DNA of 64,000 bases from Occultella kanbiaonis. Its GTDB lineage: Bacteria; Actinomycetota; Actinomycetes; Actinomycetales; Beutenbergiaceae. The notes below the pieces were generated by a model. It was not told the DNA's origin and did no database searches. It worked only from the letters and a program-made list of their open reading frames with translations. The translations under genes and the position numbers were made by a program. Where the stretch lies: the NCBI RefSeq assembly GCF_009708215.1, contig NZ_CP046175.1, positions 2,666,001 to 2,730,000 on the forward strand, in the 5' to 3' direction. Below, piece by piece: positions 51,788 through 61,887 of this stretch; position 1 is the stretch's first letter; each line of letters begins with the position of its first letter.

Positions 51788-53098
51788 ATGTTCGTACTCA
51801 TCGCGGATCGAGTTCTGGCCGGACCGGACCTGGAGGTCATCAACGGTGGCGCCGTGATCATCGAGGACGACCGGATCGTCTGGGTGGGGCGGGAGGCCGA
51901 CCTGTCGGCCGACCAGTACCCACCGGATGCCGACGTCCGATGGCTCGGCGACGTCACGCTCATGCCGGGACTCATCGACGCGCACGTGCACCTGGCGTTC
52001 GACGGCTCGCCGCACCCGGTGGCCCGGATGATGGCCGAGTCCGACGAACAGCAGGTGGCGCTCATGCTGCGCAGCGCGAGGGAGCTCCTCAGCGTGGGCG
52101 TCACCACGGCCCGGGACCTGGGCGCCAGGGGCTACACCGATGTGGTGGTCCGGGACGCCATCGCGAACGGCACTGCCCGCGGACCGCGCCTGCTCACCGC
52201 CGGCGGCGCCATCACCACCACGGGTGGGCACTGCTGGTTCATGGGCGCCGAGGCGGATGGGATCGACGAGGTCCGCAAGATGGTGCGACGTCACCACAAG
52301 GCCGGGGTGGACGTCATCAAGCTCATGTCCACCGGTGGCAACATGACCCCGGGATCGGCACCGTGGCACGCGCAGTTCACCACCGACGAACTGCGGGCGG
52401 CCGTCGACGAGGCCCACCGGCTCGGCAAGCGGGTCGCCGCGCACGCGCACGGCACCGAGGGGATCCGGCGGGCGCTTGATGCCGGCGTGGACACCATGGA
52501 GCACTGCTCGTTCCAGACCGAGGACGGCATGGGCGGCGCCGACCCGGAACTCGCCGACCGGATCGCGGCGTCCGAGATCTACGTGTCGCCGACCTGCAAC
52601 TTCCGGATGCGCGAGTTCCGGGTGCTGATGAAGGGCCGCGACTTCGCGCTCGGCGAGCTGTACCGGCGCGGTGCGAAGATCATCGCCAGCACCGACGCCG
52701 GGATCGACAACACCCCGCACCACGGGTTCGTCGGCGGACTGGTGGCGATGTCCGAGTTCGACATCCCCATCGCGCAGGTCCTGCTCTCGGCCACGTCCCG
52801 GTCCGCGCACGCCCTCGGCCTCGCGGACCGGACGGGACAGCTGGCCGCCGGCTTTGAGGCGGATCTGATCGCCGTCGCCGGCGACCCGCGCACGGATCTG
52901 CGGGCCCTGGACGAGCTTCGCCTGGTCCTCGCCCGCGGGCAGGAGTTCACCCCCGACGCCCTGCCGGCGATCGAGCCGCTGCCCGAGGACTTCCTCCCGA
53001 TGTCCATGCGCAGCATGCTCGAGCACGACCACGGCGGGACCGGGTCAGATCCGGGCGCCGTTGCCGCCATGGCCGAGCCCGCGGCGCTGGTGCGCTGA
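51788..53098 (+). CDS. amidohydrolase family protein (imidazolonepropionase/prolidase-like)
   Basis: This 436-residue cytoplasmic metal-dependent hydrolase has the HxH motif (GLIDAHVHLAF), a lysine likely carbamylated for a binuclear centre (VIKLMSTGG), and metal histidines in AAHAHGTEG and MEHCSFQ. The catalytic Asp is in IASTDAG. This arrangement matches imidazolonepropionase-related amidohydrolases, including Xaa-Pro and N-acyl amino-acid hydrolases. It lies between the two permease genes, 12 nt after DppB, and ends overlapping the DppC start. It therefore probably hydrolyses the imported peptide or N-acyl compound. Confidence 0.88.
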   Translation: MFVLIADRVLAGPDLEVINGGAVIIEDDRIVWVGREADLSADQYPPDADVRWLGDVTLMPGLIDAHVHLAFDGSPHPVARMMAESDEQQVALMLRSARELLSVGVTTARDLGARGYTDVVVRDAIANGTARGPRLLTAGGAITTTGGHCWFMGAEADGIDEVRKMVRRHHKAGVDVIKLMSTGGNMTPGSAPWHAQFTTDELRAAVDEAHRLGKRVAAHAHGTEGIRRALDAGVDTMEHCSFQTEDGMGGADPELADRIAASEIYVSPTCNFRMREFRVLMKGRDFALGELYRRGAKIIASTDAGIDNTPHHGFVGGLVAMSEFDIPIAQVLLSATSRSAHALGLADRTGQLAAGFEADLIAVAGDPRTDLRALDELRLVLARGQEFTPDALPAIEPLPEDFLPMSMRSMLEHDHGGTGSDPGAVAAMAEPAALVR

Positions 53099-53970
53099 TG
53101 GCGGCCGTCGATGCCGCGGCGTTCACCGAGGTCAAGGGCCTGCGGCGGCAGCTGCGCCGTACCGGCGTCTCCGTGAACTCGGCGTTGCTGTACGCCTCGC
53201 TGGCGTGGATGGCCGTGGTGGTCCTCGCCGCCCTCATCCCGGGTGTGCTCGCCACCGAAGACCCCACCGTCCTGGACCCCGCGCGGGCGCTGCAGCCGCC
53301 GGGAGCGGGGACGCCGCTGGGGACCGAGCAGTACGGCCGCTCGGTCGCCACCCTCCTGGTGCACGGCGCCCGCAGCGCCATGATCATCGGCCTGTGCGCC
53401 ACCGCGTTCGGGATGCTGGTCGGCAGTGTCCTCGGCCTGATCGCCGGATACCTTGGCGGCTGGGTGGACATGGTCATCGGCCGGTTCATCGACATGCTGA
53501 TGTGCTTCCCCGGAGTGCTGCTGGCGCTGATCATCGCCGCCGCACTCGGCTCCACGACCACGAACCTGATCCTCGCCGTCGGGATCGCCACCGTGCCAGG
53601 CTTCGCCAGGGTGATGCGCGGACAGGTGCTGACCGTGCGCGGGCACCTGTACGTGGAGGCGGCCCGCTCCAACGGGTTCAGCCCGACCCGCACGGTGTTC
53701 CGGCACATCCTGCCGAACGCACTGGCTCCCTCCGTGGTGATGGCGACCGTCTCGATCGGGGTCGCCATCGTGGTGGCCGCCTCGCTGAGCTTCCTCGGCC
53801 TCGGTCCCCGCACCGAGGTGCCGGACTGGGGTCAGCTGCTCTCCCTCGGACAGCCCTACCTGGCGAACTCCTGGTGGATCTCCACCTTCCCGGGCATCAC
53901 CCTGACCCTGACCGTCATCGCCGTCAGCCTCCTCGGCGACTGGCTGCGCGACCGTCTCGACGTCGAGTAG
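53098..53970 (+). CDS. ABC transporter permease, DppC type
   Basis: This 290-residue permease has a cytoplasmic N terminus, six TM segments and the DppC motifs GTEQYGRSVATLLVHGAR and ILPNALAPSVV. The ATG overlaps the amidohydrolase stop (TGATG). It forms the channel with the DppB-type protein. The substrate class is peptide, nickel or opine by family; the exact ligand is undetermined. Confidence 0.94.
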   Translation: MAAVDAAAFTEVKGLRRQLRRTGVSVNSALLYASLAWMAVVVLAALIPGVLATEDPTVLDPARALQPPGAGTPLGTEQYGRSVATLLVHGARSAMIIGLCATAFGMLVGSVLGLIAGYLGGWVDMVIGRFIDMLMCFPGVLLALIIAAALGSTTTNLILAVGIATVPGFARVMRGQVLTVRGHLYVEAARSNGFSPTRTVFRHILPNALAPSVVMATVSIGVAIVVAASLSFLGLGPRTEVPDWGQLLSLGQPYLANSWWISTFPGITLTLTVIAVSLLGDWLRDRLDVE

Positions 53971-53977
53971 GAGAACC

Positions 53978-55009
53978 ATGACCACCACCACTGCGCGAAC
54001 GATGCTCGCCCTGACCGGACTCCGGGTCGACGTGGACCGCCACGGCACCGCCATCCCGCTGGTCCGGGACGCGACCCTGCAGGTGCGGGCCGGTGAGATC
54101 GTCTGCCTCGTCGGCGAGTCCGGCAGCGGGAAGTCCGTGACCGCCAGGACCATCATGGGCCTGACCCAGCTGAACCCGCGGATGAGCGTGGGCGGCAGCG
54201 CCGTCTTCGACGGCGACGAGCTGTTCGACCTCGGCGCCGAGCGGATGCGAAGGCTGCGTGGGCGTGAGCTCGCGATGGTGTTCCAGGAACCGCTGAGCTC
54301 CCTCGACCCGGTCTGGAACATCGACTCCCAGCTGCGGGAAGGGCTGCGCCGGCGCGAGCGGGTCTCCCAGAAGGCGGAGACCGCGCGCCTGCTGGAGGCG
54401 TTGGCCGAGGTCGGCATCCATGACGGTGCCCGGGTGTTGCGCAGCTACCCGCACCAGCTGTCCGGTGGCATGTGCCAGCGCGTGATGATCGCGATGGCGC
54501 TGCTCGCCCGCCCGAAGCTGCTCATCGCCGACGAGCCGACCACGGCCCTTGACGTCACGATCCAGGCGCAGATCCTCGAGCTGATCGACAAGTTGCGCCG
54601 GGACGAGGACATGTCCGTACTCCTGGTCACCCACGACATGGGCGTCGCCGCGGACCTCGCCGACCGGGTGGTGGTGATGTACGCCGGCCGGGTCGTGGAG
54701 GATGCCTCGCCCCGGGACGCGTTCGCACGCTCCGCACACCCGTACACGAAGGGTCTGCTGGCATGCATCCCGCCGATGATCGGTGCGCGGCCCGAGCACC
54801 TGCCGGCGATCCCGGGCACGGTCCCGGACCCGTCGAACCTGCCGACCGGCTGTTCGTACCATCCTCGGTGCCCGCGGGCCTCCGAGCGGTGCACGGTCGA
54901 GGACCCGCCACTGACGAAGGTGGCCGGCACGGCCGTCGCGTGCTGGCGCCCGGGCGAGGTGGTGATCGGCGAGGACGAGCTGGTCACGGTGAGAGGACAG
55001 GCATCGTGA
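53978..55009 (+). CDS. ABC transporter ATP-binding protein, DppD type
   Basis: This 343-residue ATPase has Walker A GESGSGKS, signature LSGGMCQR and Walker [15 protein letters not shown]. The H-loop is VTHDMGV. It has the oligopeptide-transporter C-terminal region with cysteines ([15 protein letters not shown]), which can hold an iron-sulfur cluster in some relatives. GGAG lies about 5 nt before the ATG. It energises import together with the DppF-type protein. Confidence 0.95.
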   Translation: MTTTTARTMLALTGLRVDVDRHGTAIPLVRDATLQVRAGEIVCLVGESGSGKSVTARTIMGLTQLNPRMSVGGSAVFDGDELFDLGAERMRRLRGRELAMVFQEPLSSLDPVWNIDSQLREGLRRRERVSQKAETARLLEALAEVGIHDGARVLRSYPHQLSGGMCQRVMIAMALLARPKLLIADEPTTALDVTIQAQILELIDKLRRDEDMSVLLVTHDMGVAADLADRVVVMYAGRVVEDASPRDAFARSAHPYTKGLLACIPPMIGARPEHLPAIPGTVPDPSNLPTGCSYHPRCPRASERCTVEDPPLTKVAGTAVACWRPGEVVIGEDELVTVRGQAS

Positions 55010-56040
55010 GCCTCACGCAGACCAGTACGAGCGACCAGGAGGACGTCGTCGTCGCCGACCCGATCCTCACCCTCGACCACGTCTCCAAGCACTACGAGGT
55101 CCGCAGCAGCTCGAACCCCTTCGTGCGACCCGACCTCCTGCGCGCCGTCGACGACGTCTCCCTCACCATCGGGCGCGGCGAGACGTTCGGGCTGGTGGGG
55201 GAGTCCGGGTCCGGGAAGTCGACCCTCGGCCGGGTTGCGGTGCGGCTCAGCACACCGACGTCCGGCAGCGTGGAGTTCGACGGCCTCGACATCTCCCACC
55301 TGGGCGGGACGAACCTGCGGAGGGTCCGCCGGCACATGCAGGTGGTGTTCCAGGATCCGCTCGGCTCCCTGAACCCGCGGATGGACGTCGGGGACATCAT
55401 CGGTGAGCCGTTGCGGGTCTTCGACAAGGTGCGCGGCTCCGAGCTCGACGACCGGGTGGCCGACCTGATGCGCGCCGTCGGGCTGGACCCGTCCCGGGCC
55501 GGCGCACGCCCGCGCGCCCTCTCCGGCGGACAGCGCCAGCGCGTCGGGATCGCCCGGGCGATCTCGCTCAACCCCAAGCTGATCCTTGCGGACGAGGCGG
55601 TCTCCGCGCTCGACGTGTCGGTGCAGGCCCAGATCAGCAACCTGCTCGTGGACCTGCGCGAGAGCCTCGGGCTGACGTACCTGTTCATCGCCCACGGACT
55701 ACCGATCGTGCGCCAGGTCTGCCAGCGTGTCGGCGTGATGTACTTGGGCAGACTCATGGAGTACGGCACGATCGATGACGTGTTCGAGAACCCGCAGCAC
55801 CCCTACACCCGCGCGCTGATGGCGGCCTCCCCGATCCCGGACCCCACCGTCAGGCGGGAGCGGATCGTGTTGCACGGTGAACCGCCCAGCCCGTTGGAGC
55901 TGCCGAGCGGCTGCCGGTTCCGGACCCGGTGCCCGATGGCACAGGACGTGTGCGCCGACGTGGCTCCGCCGCTGGTGCAGCTCGGCAACGGTCACGCCGC
56001 CGAGTGCCACTTCGCCGGTCAGCTCGAGGCGGCCGCCTGA
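55006..56040 (+). CDS. ABC transporter ATP-binding protein, DppF type
   Basis: This 344-residue ATPase has Walker [10 protein letters not shown], signature LSGGQRQR and Walker [15 protein letters not shown]. The C-terminal cysteine motif is [15 protein letters not shown]. The H-loop reads FIAHGLPIV, where the usual residue after His is Asp (HDL). The catalytic His itself is kept, so activity is likely. The Walker B tail has DEAVSALD rather than DEPVSALD. The start is a GTG at 55006, overlapping the DppD stop as GTGA. Confidence 0.93.
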   Translation: MSLTQTSTSDQEDVVVADPILTLDHVSKHYEVRSSSNPFVRPDLLRAVDDVSLTIGRGETFGLVGESGSGKSTLGRVAVRLSTPTSGSVEFDGLDISHLGGTNLRRVRRHMQVVFQDPLGSLNPRMDVGDIIGEPLRVFDKVRGSELDDRVADLMRAVGLDPSRAGARPRALSGGQRQRVGIARAISLNPKLILADEAVSALDVSVQAQISNLLVDLRESLGLTYLFIAHGLPIVRQVCQRVGVMYLGRLMEYGTIDDVFENPQHPYTRALMAASPIPDPTVRRERIVLHGEPPSPLELPSGCRFRTRCPMAQDVCADVAPPLVQLGNGHAAECHFAGQLEAAA

Positions 56041-57497
56041 TGGCGCGGATCGATGGGCGGAGCATCGGGATCCTGATCGTATCCAACCTGCTCGGTGGCG
56101 TGGGCGTGGCCTCCGGGGTGGCGGTCGGCGGCCTGCTCGCGGAGCGGCTCGGCGGCACCTCGGTGGCGGGGCTGGCCCAGGCCGCGAGCGTGCTCGGTGC
56201 CGCCGTCGCCGCGGTGCCGCTCGCGACGATGGCCACCAGGCGCGGCCGGCGCTGGGCGCTCTCGCTCGGCTACGCGTTCGCCGTCGTCGGCGCACTGCTG
56301 ATCATCGCGTCGGCCGTGCTCTCCCAGCTGATCATCATGCTGGTGGGCCTCGGCCTGTTCGGTGTGGCGCAGGCCGTGAACCTGCAGTCCCGGTACGCCG
56401 CCGCGGACAACGCCCCGCTCGCGAGCCGGGCCCGGACGATGTCGATCGTGATCTGGGCGACCACGGTCGGATCCGTGGCCGGCCCGAACCTGACGGCGGT
56501 GGGGGACCGGCTCGGGCTCTCGCTCGGCCTGCCGGGGCTCGTCGGCGCGTACCTGTTCTCGGTGGTGTCGTTCGCCTCCGCCGCGACCGTGCTGGCGCTG
56601 TTCTTCCGGCCGATGGCGGCCCCCGCCGCGCCGAGCCCGACGGCGGCTCCCGCCGAGCCGAGCGCGACGGCTCCCGCCGGGCCGGACCCGACGGCGGCCG
56701 TCGGGTCCGCGGTGACGCCCCGCCCGGTCGGTGCGATCGCCGCGCTGCGCTGGGCCGGACGCCACCCGGTGGCGCGGTTCGCGGTGGTCCTGATCGCGTG
56801 CGCGCACTCGGTGATGGTCATGGTGATGGTGATGACCCCCCTGCACATGCAGCACCACGGCATGTCCCTGGAGCTCGTCGGGATCGTGATCAGCCTGCAC
56901 GTGCTGGGCATGTACGCGCTCAGCCCGGTGTTCGGGTGGCTGGCCGACCGGTGGGGCGCCGTGCACACCGCCATCGGCGGCATGGTGATCCTCGTCGTGG
57001 CGGTGGCCCTCGGGTTCCTCGCCGCCGCGCTGGCCGCGGGTGGCGCCGAGCACGCCGAGCACGGCGGGGACGGCGGCGGCAGCACCCTCACCGCGGTCGC
57101 GCTGACCATCCTCGGGATCGGCTGGTCCGCCTGCATCATCTCAGCGTCGTCACTGCTGGCCGGCGTCTCCTCCGACGAGGTGCGGATCCCGCTCCAGGGC
57201 GCCACCGACGCCGGGATGAACTACGCCGGCGCCCTCGCCGCCGCCCTCGCCGGACCGATCCTGGCGTTCGGGGACTTCCGGGGCGTGAACGTCGCCGCGG
57301 TGATCATCCTGATCCCGGCCTTCGCACTGGTGCTGCCGGCGCTGCGCCGGCACATCGCCGGGGACGCCGCGGACACGGACGACGCCGGCGGTGCCCCCGA
57401 GCCCGGCGATGCCCAGGGCGACATCGGCGAGAACGAGGCACCGCCGTCGGGCAGCACGGGTGCCCCGTTCGCCGACAGCGCGCGCCCGCGACCCTGA
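56040..57497 (+). CDS. MFS transporter
   Basis: This 485-residue membrane protein has about 12 TM segments. A central Pro/Ala-rich cytoplasmic loop (about 200-235) and a hydrophilic, acidic tail (from about 440) are present. An MFS-type loop occurs in PLATMATRRGRRWALSLGYA, and FGWLADRWGAVHT lies in the second half. It is the last gene of the ABC operon and starts at the ATG that overlaps the DppF stop. It may export a product of the pathway or import a related compound. Direction cannot be told from sequence. Confidence 0.88.
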   Translation: MARIDGRSIGILIVSNLLGGVGVASGVAVGGLLAERLGGTSVAGLAQAASVLGAAVAAVPLATMATRRGRRWALSLGYAFAVVGALLIIASAVLSQLIIMLVGLGLFGVAQAVNLQSRYAAADNAPLASRARTMSIVIWATTVGSVAGPNLTAVGDRLGLSLGLPGLVGAYLFSVVSFASAATVLALFFRPMAAPAAPSPTAAPAEPSATAPAGPDPTAAVGSAVTPRPVGAIAALRWAGRHPVARFAVVLIACAHSVMVMVMVMTPLHMQHHGMSLELVGIVISLHVLGMYALSPVFGWLADRWGAVHTAIGGMVILVVAVALGFLAAALAAGGAEHAEHGGDGGGSTLTAVALTILGIGWSACIISASSLLAGVSSDEVRIPLQGATDAGMNYAGALAAALAGPILAFGDFRGVNVAAVIILIPAFALVLPALRRHIAGDAADTDDAGGAPEPGDAQGDIGENEAPPSGSTGAPFADSARPRP

Positions 57498-57531
57498 CCG
57501 GCGACAGCTGGTCGCGGACCCTCCCGCTCGC

Positions 57532-59952
57532 TCAGTCGCAGGCGCCGACGGTGCGGCAGGTCGCCTCGAGCTCGTACAGGCGCACCTGTCCGTCCCGGGT
57601 GCCGGTGACCTCCAGGCGCAGGGCCGTGGCCACGACGGTCTCGAAGTCGTGCACGGGCGTCACCTCCGTGTTGACCGTGGCGGATGCGACCTCGACCCAG
57701 GCGCCGTCCACCAGTGCCGAGATCGTGTAGTCGGAGAGCAGGTACCCGGCGTACTGGTACAGGCCGACGGTGTCGACCGGCTCCGGCCCGGCGAAGGTCA
57801 CCTCGAGCCACTGCGGCATGCCCACGGGCGAGATCCAGCGGCTCGCGGTACTCGCGGTGTTGCCGTCGATCGCCCGGTCCGCGGCGTACTGGTTCCACTG
57901 CCCGGAGGCCTGCACGCTCGCGCCCGAGGAGGCGAGGGCAATGTTGCGCCAGGCGGCGCCGATGGTGGTGGTCGCCGAGGCGGCGGAGGAGCCCCGCGGG
58001 GTGAGGACCACCTCGACCGCGGCGGACGAGTTCGGGGCGAGCTCCGCCGTCGTCACCGGCACCGGCACGTCGAGGACCTGGAACGGCTGCAGCACCACCC
58101 GGGCCGGCCCGGGCACGGTCCAGCCGTCCGGTGCGCTCACGCTGACCGTGGCGTTCACCGGGCGCGCGGTGTCATTGCGCAGCACCGCGGTCAGGTCGAG
58201 CGGGACACCCGCACCCGGGAGCACCGACACGTGCGCCGGCAGCAGGGCAAGACTGACCGGCTGGGCCGGTGGGGCGTCGGTCAGTGCCACCTCGGGGAAC
58301 ACGTCGAGCTCCTGGTAGCGGGGCCAGCCGAGCCGCAGCTCCAGCGACGTCAGCCCGGATACGGTCACGGTGTGCTCCCGGCGACCGTCGCTGCCGATCC
58401 GGATCGGCACACCGGCGAACTCCTCGGCGAAGAACGCCTGGGCCAGGGGCTCGGTGCGTTCAACGGCGAGCGCGTTCGCCCCGTCGAACACCACTGTCAT
58501 GTACTGCGGGTCGTCCCCGTGGCTGACCGCGTACTGGCGCACCGAGTCCCGCACGTTGTTGCGGTACAGCCCGGTGTGGATCTGCTCCTCGAGCAACAGG
58601 CGCAGGTGGGCGGTCGCGGCGTCGGTGAGCACCTGCTGCCGCTGGCGGGGCACGAGGGCGTCCCGGGGGCCGTCACCGGCGGCGAGGGTTCCGCCGGCCT
58701 GGAGCAGTGCGGCCCGGACCACGGACTGCGACAGGGCGATCCCCACGTTCCAGCCGGACCAGCCGCCGAGTTCGGCGACGTCGATCCGGGGAGTCAGCAA
58801 CGAGTACAGCTCGGGGTCGACGACCCCGGCGACCGCATCGTCACCGACCGCGACGAGCCGGCCACGGGCCACCTCGGCGGCGATCCGGTCCACGAACGGA
58901 TCGAGGGACCCCGGCCCGGAGGTGTTCGCCATGAGCAGGACGTCCGCGTCGGGGGCGTCGGTGCGGTGCGCCCCGAGCGTGGCGATGTACTCGTCCACGA
59001 GGTCGTTGTACGGGATGTCCTGGTACGGGGCGGTCCACTCGGTGCCGGGCGTGCGGGACCACGCGACGGCCACGGACGGGTCCACTCCGAGCCGCTCGAC
59101 CACCAGCTTCGCGGTGAGCAATGCTCCGAGCACGTCCGCGCCGGGGTAGATCTTGACGCGGTCGCCGACGCCGAGCTCGGCGATCAGGGCCGCGAGCTGT
59201 TCCTTCTCCGCGCGGTGCGGGCCGAACGCGCTCGCGTCGTCCTGCCCGAGGACCAGGAAGTCGATCGTGCCGGTCGCGGCTGCCTGGATCATCTCCCGGT
59301 TGATCTCGTGGTTGCGGGCCCGAGCGCACAGGTAGTCGGCGCGGATGTCCTCGGGGATCGACGCGGTCACCTCCTCGTACTCCGCGCGCAACTCCTCCAT
59401 GCCGAGATTCTCGACCTGGTCCATCAGCTCGGCCCACCGGCGGACCGGGCCGGAGTACATGCCGGGATAGCCACTCGTGGGCTCGATCGTGAGCCGCTGG
59501 ATCACGTCGAAGGCGTAGATCGGCTGGTTCGGATCCTCGTCCTTGACCTCCTCGAGGACACCGAGCCGGTCCTGTGCCGTGGCGAGGTCAGTGGCGCAGG
59601 TCCGGGAGGCGACCAGCCCGCCGTAGGCGAGCATCGGCAGGGCGACCACCGAGGCGTCCGCCCGGCCGGCGTTCTCGCGCCACCACTGCCCGACGGCGTC
59701 CGGGTCCCCGTGGGTGAGGAACTCACCCAGGTACTCGGTGGGCGGGGCGATCCCGGTGTGGCCACCCGCCGCGGCGATCTCCAGCGGGGTGACGGCGGGG
59801 AATGGCCGGTCATCCAGCGGCACCAGGGCGATCTCGCCAAGGGAGACGGGCGCGCCCGCCGGTCCGGGTGGGGCCGCCTGCGCGGTGGGTACCGCGACGA
59901 ACGACGTGGCGACGAGGGCGGCGGCCCCGAGGAGAGCGGTGAGCGAGCGCAT
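57532..59952 (-). CDS. secreted DUF4127 protein with C-terminal discoidin (F5/8 type C) domain
   Basis: This 806-residue protein has a clear Sec signal peptide (to about residue 26, AQA). A DUF4127 domain of about 480 residues follows (IALVPLDDRPFPAV at the start, LMANTSGPGSLDPF later). An Ig-like region and a C-terminal discoidin/CBM32-like domain complete it (ADRAIDGNTASTASRWIS, PQWLEVTFAGPEPVDTVGLYQY). DUF4127 has no established activity; its location and carbohydrate-binding partner suggest glycan binding or cleavage outside the cell. It lies downstream of the third sugar importer on the same strand, 49 nt after the permease stop, and AAGG precedes its ATG. Confidence 0.87.
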   Translation of the reverse strand: MRSLTALLGAAALVATSFVAVPTAQAAPPGPAGAPVSLGEIALVPLDDRPFPAVTPLEIAAAGGHTGIAPPTEYLGEFLTHGDPDAVGQWWRENAGRADASVVALPMLAYGGLVASRTCATDLATAQDRLGVLEEVKDEDPNQPIYAFDVIQRLTIEPTSGYPGMYSGPVRRWAELMDQVENLGMEELRAEYEEVTASIPEDIRADYLCARARNHEINREMIQAAATGTIDFLVLGQDDASAFGPHRAEKEQLAALIAELGVGDRVKIYPGADVLGALLTAKLVVERLGVDPSVAVAWSRTPGTEWTAPYQDIPYNDLVDEYIATLGAHRTDAPDADVLLMANTSGPGSLDPFVDRIAAEVARGRLVAVGDDAVAGVVDPELYSLLTPRIDVAELGGWSGWNVGIALSQSVVRAALLQAGGTLAAGDGPRDALVPRQRQQVLTDAATAHLRLLLEEQIHTGLYRNNVRDSVRQYAVSHGDDPQYMTVVFDGANALAVERTEPLAQAFFAEEFAGVPIRIGSDGRREHTVTVSGLTSLELRLGWPRYQELDVFPEVALTDAPPAQPVSLALLPAHVSVLPGAGVPLDLTAVLRNDTARPVNATVSVSAPDGWTVPGPARVVLQPFQVLDVPVPVTTAELAPNSSAAVEVVLTPRGSSAASATTTIGAAWRNIALASSGASVQASGQWNQYAADRAIDGNTASTASRWISPVGMPQWLEVTFAGPEPVDTVGLYQYAGYLLSDYTISALVDGAWVEVASATVNTEVTPVHDFETVVATALRLEVTGTRDGQVRLYELEATCRTVGACD

Positions 59953-60001
59953 CTGAACCTTCTTCGGTCGTGTGCATCGCCGGGCATGGGCGCCCGGCCG
60001 G

Positions 60002-60946
60002 TCAGCCCTTCAGCCCCGAGTTGGCCAGCCCTTCGATGAACTGTCGCTGAGCGGCGATGAACACGATCAGCACGGGGATCACGGTCAGGGTGGTGGCCGC
60101 GAGCTGGACGTTCCAGATCGGGCCGCCGTAGGCGTCCACGTACTGCGTGAGCGCCTGCGGGAGGGTGAAGTTGGACTTCGTGGACAGGTAGACGAGCGGC
60201 TCGAGGTACAGGTTCCAGGACTTCAGGAACGTGAAGATCGCGACAGCCGCGAGGGCCGAGCGGGACAGCGGCAGCGCGATCCGGGCGAAGATGCCGAACC
60301 GGCTCAGGCCGTCCATCCGGCCGGCCTCCTCGAGCTCGCCCGGGAGGGTGACGAAGAACTGGCGCATGATGAACGTGGCCAGCACGCTGGGCGCCCCGAG
60401 GATCGGGATCACGATCAGCGGCCAGTGGGTGTCGATCAGCCCGGCCGAGTTCACCATCCGGAACAGCGGCACGATCGTCACCTCGGACGGCACCAGCAGG
60501 CCGACCAGCACGAGCACGAACAGCGCGTTGGAGCCGGGGAACCGGATCCGCGCGAACGCGTACCCGGCGAAGGCCGCCACGGCCATCGTGCCGACGGTCA
60601 CCAGCACCGCGATGTACAGGCTGTTCACGTACTGCTGGGCGAACGGCTGCAGCTCGAAGACCTGACGGTAGGACTCGATCGAGGGGGACTCCGGCCAGAG
60701 GCTGGGCGGCAGGCTCAGGATCTCGCTCGTGGTCTTCATGCTCGACGTGACCATCCACCAGATCGGGAACACGAAGGGCACCGCGACGACGATCATCAGG
60801 AACACCAGCGCCGCCCGCCCGAGCTGCTGGCTGCCGAACGCGCGCCGCGTGCGGCGCGCCGGAGACGAGCCGTGAGCACCGGCGACTGACGCGGCCGAGG
60901 TGCGCTCCGCCGTCGGGCGCTCTGGCGTCAGTTGATCAGGACTCAT
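60002..60946 (-). CDS. sugar ABC transporter permease, MalG type (DUF4127 operon)
   Basis: This 314-residue permease has a basic N-terminal extension of about 40 residues, six TM segments and an EAA loop (ELEEAGRMDGLSRFGIF). Its ATG overlaps the end of the MalF-type gene by 11 nt. No ATPase gene is present here. It is followed by the secreted DUF4127 gene. The substrate is unknown, probably an oligosaccharide generated outside the cell. Confidence 0.92.
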   Translation of the reverse strand: MSPDQLTPERPTAERTSAASVAGAHGSSPARRTRRAFGSQQLGRAALVFLMIVVAVPFVFPIWWMVTSSMKTTSEILSLPPSLWPESPSIESYRQVFELQPFAQQYVNSLYIAVLVTVGTMAVAAFAGYAFARIRFPGSNALFVLVLVGLLVPSEVTIVPLFRMVNSAGLIDTHWPLIVIPILGAPSVLATFIMRQFFVTLPGELEEAGRMDGLSRFGIFARIALPLSRSALAAVAIFTFLKSWNLYLEPLVYLSTKSNFTLPQALTQYVDAYGGPIWNVQLAATTLTVIPVLIVFIAAQRQFIEGLANSGLKG

Positions 60947-61862
60947 GGAACACCCACCGCTTCCGGGTCTGCCACTGGAGCAGGGTCAGGGCCAGCACGA
61001 TCACGAACAACAGCACGGAGATGGCACTGGCGTACCCGAACTGGTTGAACTCGAAGGCCTGCCGGTACAGGTAGAACACGAGGACGGTCGTCGAGGTGCC
61101 CGGGCCACCGTCGGTGAGAACGTCGATCAGGGCGAACGTCTCGAGCGAACCGACCACGGTGAGGATCGCGACGAGCAGCATGGTCGGGCTGATCATCGGC
61201 AGGGTGATGGAGAAGAACCTGCGCCACGCGCCGGCGCCGTCGAGCCGGGCGGCCTCCTGGATCTCCTCGGGTACCGACTGCAGTGCGGACAGGAACAGCA
61301 CCATGTTCAGGCCGACGTTCTTGAAGACCTGCACCACGATGACCGAGATCATGGCCGTCACGTTGTTGCGCAGCCAGTTCGGCCCGGTGATTCCGAACTC
61401 CGCCAGGAAGCCGTTGATGCCGTTGTCCGCCTGCAGCAGGAACCCCCAGACGATCGTCCACGCCACGAGCGAGACGACGACCGGCGTGAAGAACAGGACC
61501 CGGAACAGCGTGGTGCCGGGCAGGTGCTGGTTGAGCAGCACCGCGAGGAACAGCGAGAGCGTGATGTTCAGGACGACGACGCCGAGCGAGAACCACAGGC
61601 TCGCGATCAGCGAGTCGTGCAGGGCACCGTCGCTGAGCATGTCCTGGTAGTTCTGCGGGCCGACGAACGTGAACGTGTTCGCCAGCACGTTCCACTCGTG
61701 CAGGGAGTACCAGATGACCGCGCCGAGGGGCACGATCACGAACGCGATCGCGCCGATGACGGCGGGCGCCACGAAGGCGTATCCGGTTGCGGCGTCGCGC
61801 CGCCGCCAGGCGGACCGGCGCTGGGGCCGGCCCGCCCGACCAGTGGTGGTGATCGAGGTCAT
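60936..61862 (-). CDS. sugar ABC transporter permease, MalF type (DUF4127 operon)
   Basis: This 308-residue permease has six TM segments and the EAA loop (EIQEAARLDGAGAWRRFF). The ATG at 61862 has AGGAG 4 nt upstream and follows the binding-protein stop by 25 nt. A longer open frame upstream is a shadow of that gene. It forms a heterodimer with the MalG-type protein. Confidence 0.92.
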   Translation of the reverse strand: MTSITTTGRAGRPQRRSAWRRRDAATGYAFVAPAVIGAIAFVIVPLGAVIWYSLHEWNVLANTFTFVGPQNYQDMLSDGALHDSLIASLWFSLGVVVLNITLSLFLAVLLNQHLPGTTLFRVLFFTPVVVSLVAWTIVWGFLLQADNGINGFLAEFGITGPNWLRNNVTAMISVIVVQVFKNVGLNMVLFLSALQSVPEEIQEAARLDGAGAWRRFFSITLPMISPTMLLVAILTVVGSLETFALIDVLTDGGPGTSTTVLVFYLYRQAFEFNQFGYASAISVLLFVIVLALTLLQWQTRKRWVFHES

Positions 61863-61887
61863 CTCGCTCCTGTGTTCCGTTCCCGCC

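Noticed and set aside
57391-60039. An 882-codon plus-strand frame across the DUF4127 gene
   Set aside because: It is antisense to a gene with signal peptide, VPLDDRP motif and discoidin domain; the translation shows only repetitive Arg/Gly/Val composition.
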